From NCBI GenBank assembly GCA_902493385.1, contig CABUPO010000001.1, positions 310,001-374,000 on the forward strand: a stretch of DNA of 64,000 nucleotides. Direction: 5' to 3'. The stretch is from an uncultured Lachnospiraceae bacterium (GTDB lineage: Bacteria > Bacillota > Clostridia > Lachnospirales > Lachnospiraceae). Made by a program: the position numbers and the translations under genes. The notes below the pieces were generated by a model, which worked only from the letters and a program-made list of their open reading frames with translations, made no database searches and had not been told where the DNA came from. Below, one piece after another: positions 61,221 through 64,000 of this stretch. How positions within the stretch are numbered: position 1 is the stretch's first letter; each line of letters opens with the position of its first letter.

Positions 61221-63389
61221 TTACTGAACTTCCGTCAAATGATACAGCCTTGCCTTATAATCTCCATGTTCATGCTGCACCGGCAATCCGTAGTTCATAA
61301 GCACGTCGCCCGGTATATTCCTGTCAAGCACGTCTACATGGTATGTTTTGTCCTCCGACAGCCCGCTAAGCTTTATAACCGGATCAGGGTATCCCGCAAT
61401 TGTACGCACCGAAACGTATGTAACAAGCGCCTCCGATTTATCCTTTGATACAACCATATAACTGTCGTACACAGTATTTTCAGAATACGAGGCAAGACGG
61501 TAATAATCGCCTTCACGTACAATATCGTTATACTTATGATACATTGCCGTCTGGTCAGGAATCATGTTTCTTTCTTCTTCAGATATCTTTGTTACATCAA
61601 GCTCATATCCAAATGTTCCTGCAAGCGCAATAACGCCTCTTGTTTCAAACGGCGTTACGCGTCCTACACAGTGGTTAGGACAGTCAGTTACATGGGCTCC
61701 CATCGTTGAAAGAGGGTATATAAGCGCCGTTCCCTCCTGAATTGTCAGACGGTCGATTGCTTCGGCGTTATCAGAACACCATATCTGCGGACTGTAATAT
61801 AACATGCCCGGATCGTATCTTCCGCCGCCGCTTGAGCAGTTTTCAAGAAGAATATAAGGAAATTCCGTAGTTATGCGGTCCTGAAGCTCATACACTCCCA
61901 TTACATATCTGTGATATATTTCGCCCTGCCTGTCATGAGGAAGCGCCGCGCTTGCAACGTCTGTAAGCGCTCTGTTCATATCCCACTTAATATATTCTAC
62001 ATTAGCGCTCCTTAAAACCTTGGCCATGCTTTCAAATATGTAGTCGCGCACTTCTTTTCTTGTTATATCAAGAACCATCTGATTTCTCTGAAGCGCAGCG
62101 GCTCTTCCCGGAATATTTATAGCCCAGTCAGGATGAGCCCTGAATAATTCCGAATCAGGACATACCATTTCAGGCTCAAACCACATTCCGAATTTCATGC
62201 CCAGCTTATTAACTTCGCTGACAAGGTATTGCAGACCGCCCTTAATCTTATCTTCATTTACAAACCAGTCTCCAAGCGCACGGTTATCGTCAAATCTGTT
62301 GCCAAACCAGCCGTCGTCCACAACAAGCATCTCTATACCGGCCTTCGACGCCTGCCTTGCAATATCAAGAAGCTTATCCGTGTCAAAATCAAAATACGTA
62401 GCTTCCCAGTTATTAATTAATATAGGCCTCTTAATATTACGGTATTTTCCACGAATAAGATGCTTTCTGTATAAATCATGGAACGTACGCGTCATGCTTC
62501 CGAGCCCTTCCTGGGAATGGACCATAACGACCTCAGGAGCGGTAAATTCGTCATTCTGCTCTAATTTCCATGAAAATTTGTATGGATTAATACCCATTAC
62601 CATACGCACCTGATTACTGTTAGTCAGCTCGCATACGGCTTCATGGTTTCCTGAATACACAAAATTCATCGCATAAACTTCACCTGTGTTCTGCGTAGTC
62701 TCCGGCGTCACAATTGCTATAAACGGATTTTCCTGATGTCCCGATACGCCTCTCTCAGAAAATACCCCATGCCGTCCTCTTGTAAGCTGCCTGCGGACAA
62801 TGTTTCTTTCTCTTCCCCATGCGCCGGAAAGAGTAATCATTTCAAAATTCTGATTCCCTATATCAAGACAAGCCGACGATACTTTTTTAAGATAAACAGC
62901 ATCACTGCCTGTATTTTTTACTTTAACGCTTCTTGTTATAACGTCAAGCCCGTCGAACACACTGTATAACAATATAATCTCTATGCCTGTAGGTTCGTCG
63001 CGAAGGACAATCTCAAGCGTGCTGCACTCATCTTCATCTGCAAAGGTTGCAGGAAGCCCCTTAAGCTTTGGCTTACCCTTATATATGGAATGCGAGACAT
63101 ATACGGGCTCTAATGCGGTATACCCCTCTTTCGTCTCTATCTCTATACAGTGCTGTCTGAAATCACCGCATCCTCCTGCCGGATACTCCATAGGATTACC
63201 GTCCATAAACCAGAGCTTGTTGGCAAAATTAATTCCCGGAAGCGGCGCAGGACTGCTTTCGCCTTTTATTTTTTTACCATAATAAATATGTACAAGATGT
63301 CCTAACGCTCCCTCTATGCCCATTACATAGCTTGCGCCGGACGTATCAAGCTTAAATATTTTTTCCTTTTCATTATAAATAACGCTCAT
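61221..63389 (-). CDS. Alpha-galactosidase, GH36
   Basis: This 722-residue enzyme has an N-terminal beta-supersandwich (1-310), the (beta/alpha)8 catalytic barrel (about 320-640) and a C-terminal beta domain. Asp470 in YIKWDMNR is the nucleophile and Asp540 in WCSDNAEAIDR the acid/base; VVDDGWFGNR, GMWFEPEM and ENCSSGGGRYD are further family motifs. It hydrolyses alpha-galactosides such as raffinose, stachyose or galactomannan side chains. There is no signal peptide, so it acts on imported sugars. No dedicated transporter is adjacent. Confidence 0.95.
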   Translation of the reverse strand: MSVIYNEKEKIFKLDTSGASYVMGIEGALGHLVHIYYGKKIKGESSPAPLPGINFANKLWFMDGNPMEYPAGGCGDFRQHCIEIETKEGYTALEPVYVSHSIYKGKPKLKGLPATFADEDECSTLEIVLRDEPTGIEIILLYSVFDGLDVITRSVKVKNTGSDAVYLKKVSSACLDIGNQNFEMITLSGAWGRERNIVRRQLTRGRHGVFSERGVSGHQENPFIAIVTPETTQNTGEVYAMNFVYSGNHEAVCELTNSNQVRMVMGINPYKFSWKLEQNDEFTAPEVVMVHSQEGLGSMTRTFHDLYRKHLIRGKYRNIKRPILINNWEATYFDFDTDKLLDIARQASKAGIEMLVVDDGWFGNRFDDNRALGDWFVNEDKIKGGLQYLVSEVNKLGMKFGMWFEPEMVCPDSELFRAHPDWAINIPGRAAALQRNQMVLDITRKEVRDYIFESMAKVLRSANVEYIKWDMNRALTDVASAALPHDRQGEIYHRYVMGVYELQDRITTEFPYILLENCSSGGGRYDPGMLYYSPQIWCSDNAEAIDRLTIQEGTALIYPLSTMGAHVTDCPNHCVGRVTPFETRGVIALAGTFGYELDVTKISEEERNMIPDQTAMYHKYNDIVREGDYYRLASYSENTVYDSYMVVSKDKSEALVTYVSVRTIAGYPDPVIKLSGLSEDKTYHVDVLDRNIPGDVLMNYGLPVQHEHGDYKARLYHLTEVQ

Positions 63390-63418
63390 ACAATGACCAT
63401 CCTTTTTTATTTTTCTTC

Positions 63419-63447
63419 ATAATATGATATTAAAAATAACAACACAA
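63419..63447 (-). promoter_or_regulatory. Possible promoter of the GH36 gene
   Basis: Read leftward, TTGTGT (63447-63442) and TATTAT (63424-63419) are exactly 17 bases apart, 30 bases before the start codon. Confidence 0.55.
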
Positions 63448-63466
63448 TGGAAATATGTTGACTTAG

Positions 63467-64000
63467 TTATGACTGATGTTTATTAATTACAATAATTTCT
63501 GATATTTCTGACGGCTTGCGCGCGCAGACTGCCGCGCTGTAGCCTGGAATTTCATATTTTTTAAAAACACAGTCCACAGGATTATTTTTATATAAGGCGT
63601 GTATACCGCCGTCCTCCGAAAGAAAAAAGCCAATATCCTTAAACGAAGCTCCGATGCCTTCGCCCACAGCTTTCACCCAGCTCTCTTTAAACGACCACAT
63701 ATCAAAGAACATCTTATCGGCTTTCTCTGGCTCGCATATATTTTCTATCCTCTGATATTCATATTCTGTAAAAAAACGTTTGGCTATATGGCGCCTTCCA
63801 GGTATATGCTCCTGAATATCCACGCCCACTTCCACATCCCCCGCCGCGCACATAACATATTTTCCTGAATGTGAAATGTTAAAAAATATGCCGCTGTAAT
63901 TTCTAAGATATGGTTTCCCGTGCTTTCCGTAAATAAACTCTGCGTCGTCTTGCGAAATTCCACAGTCAGACAACGCCTGTGAAAGAGCCGCCGTTACCCC
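63467..64000 (-). CDS. 4'-phosphopantetheinyl transferase (Sfp type), N-terminus beyond the window
   Basis: The frame is open to the right edge (178 codons seen), so the N-terminus is missing; a TTG at 63973 is not the likely start. Family motifs are GKPYL, FNISHSGKYVMCA, VGVDIQ (metal-binding Asp) and WSFKESWVKAVGEG. The enzyme attaches the phosphopantetheine arm of CoA to carrier proteins. Sfp-type enzymes often serve secondary-metabolite synthases; its target here is unknown. Confidence 0.9.
   Translation of the reverse strand, partial: GVTAALSQALSDCGISQDDAEFIYGKHGKPYLRNYSGIFFNISHSGKYVMCAAGDVEVGVDIQEHIPGRRHIAKRFFTEYEYQRIENICEPEKADKMFFDMWSFKESWVKAVGEGIGASFKDIGFFLSEDGGIHALYKNNPVDCVFKKYEIPGYSAAVCARKPSEISEIIVINKHQS

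Overview
The window looks like chromosomal DNA of an anaerobic, low-GC, Gram-positive gut bacterium of the Lachnospiraceae type. This is inferred from the gene content: sigH, Mini-RNase III, a stand-alone MraY, LCP and polyprenyl glycosylphosphotransferase wall genes, a CspB-like subtilase, a 2-hydroxyacyl-CoA dehydratase/activase pair, secreted glycosidases with lysine-rich Ig-like modules, and strong GGAGG ribosome binding sites. No species can be named from the sequence alone. I saw no insertion sequence, prophage or CRISPR array. Coding density is high and strand switches are few.

Layout. 1-8 kb: a cut-off membrane protein points left. To its right a promoter starts a rightward run: HgdB-like protein, double-ASKHA activase, cysS, mrnC, rlmB, sigH, tRNA-Thr. 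A very long perfect hairpin separates this from the leftward genes. 8-20 kb (leftward): chorismate mutase-ispF; aspS-trxA; a probable mraY-flippase-potABCD operon; and a secreted modular protein with no enzyme domain. 20-23 kb (leftward): tRNA-Pro, tRNA-Gly, hisC and another aminotransferase.

23-40 kb is the carbohydrate region. It holds an AraC regulator with one cytoplasmic and one secreted DUF1680-fold beta-L-arabinofuranosidase (GH127 and probably GH146), then a PadR regulator. A leftward cluster follows, with a large solute-binding lipoprotein, two sugar-type permeases, an HlyD-like adaptor and a MacB-like permease fragment, but no ATPase. Next come a second AraC regulator and a secreted GH97 glycosidase. 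A GH36 alpha-galactosidase lies at the far right end. Together they suggest plant-glycan use: arabinofuranosyl and galactosyl side chains are removed outside or inside the cell.

40-48 kb covers protein quality control and the envelope: a subtilase behind clpX, an HtrA protease, then a rightward glycosylphosphotransferase-LCP pair. Convergent to these are an acyl-ACP thioesterase and a histidine phosphatase. 48-54 kb is a sulfate-activation operon, arylsulfotransferase-cysD-cysNC, with no sulfate or PAPS reductase nearby. Its promoter carries three TTGAC repeats exactly 11 bp apart. 54-64 kb: an alanine/sodium symporter with an unusual inserted domain leads an operon with a heterodimeric ABC exporter. 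A Na/Pi cotransporter, the GH36 enzyme and a cut-off phosphopantetheinyl transferase follow.

The points most worth following up are the ATPase-less importer/adaptor/MacB cluster, the sulfation operon and its promoter, the shared lysine-rich wall modules, the Cys-tailed IspF, the symporter insertion and the 24-bp perfect hairpin.
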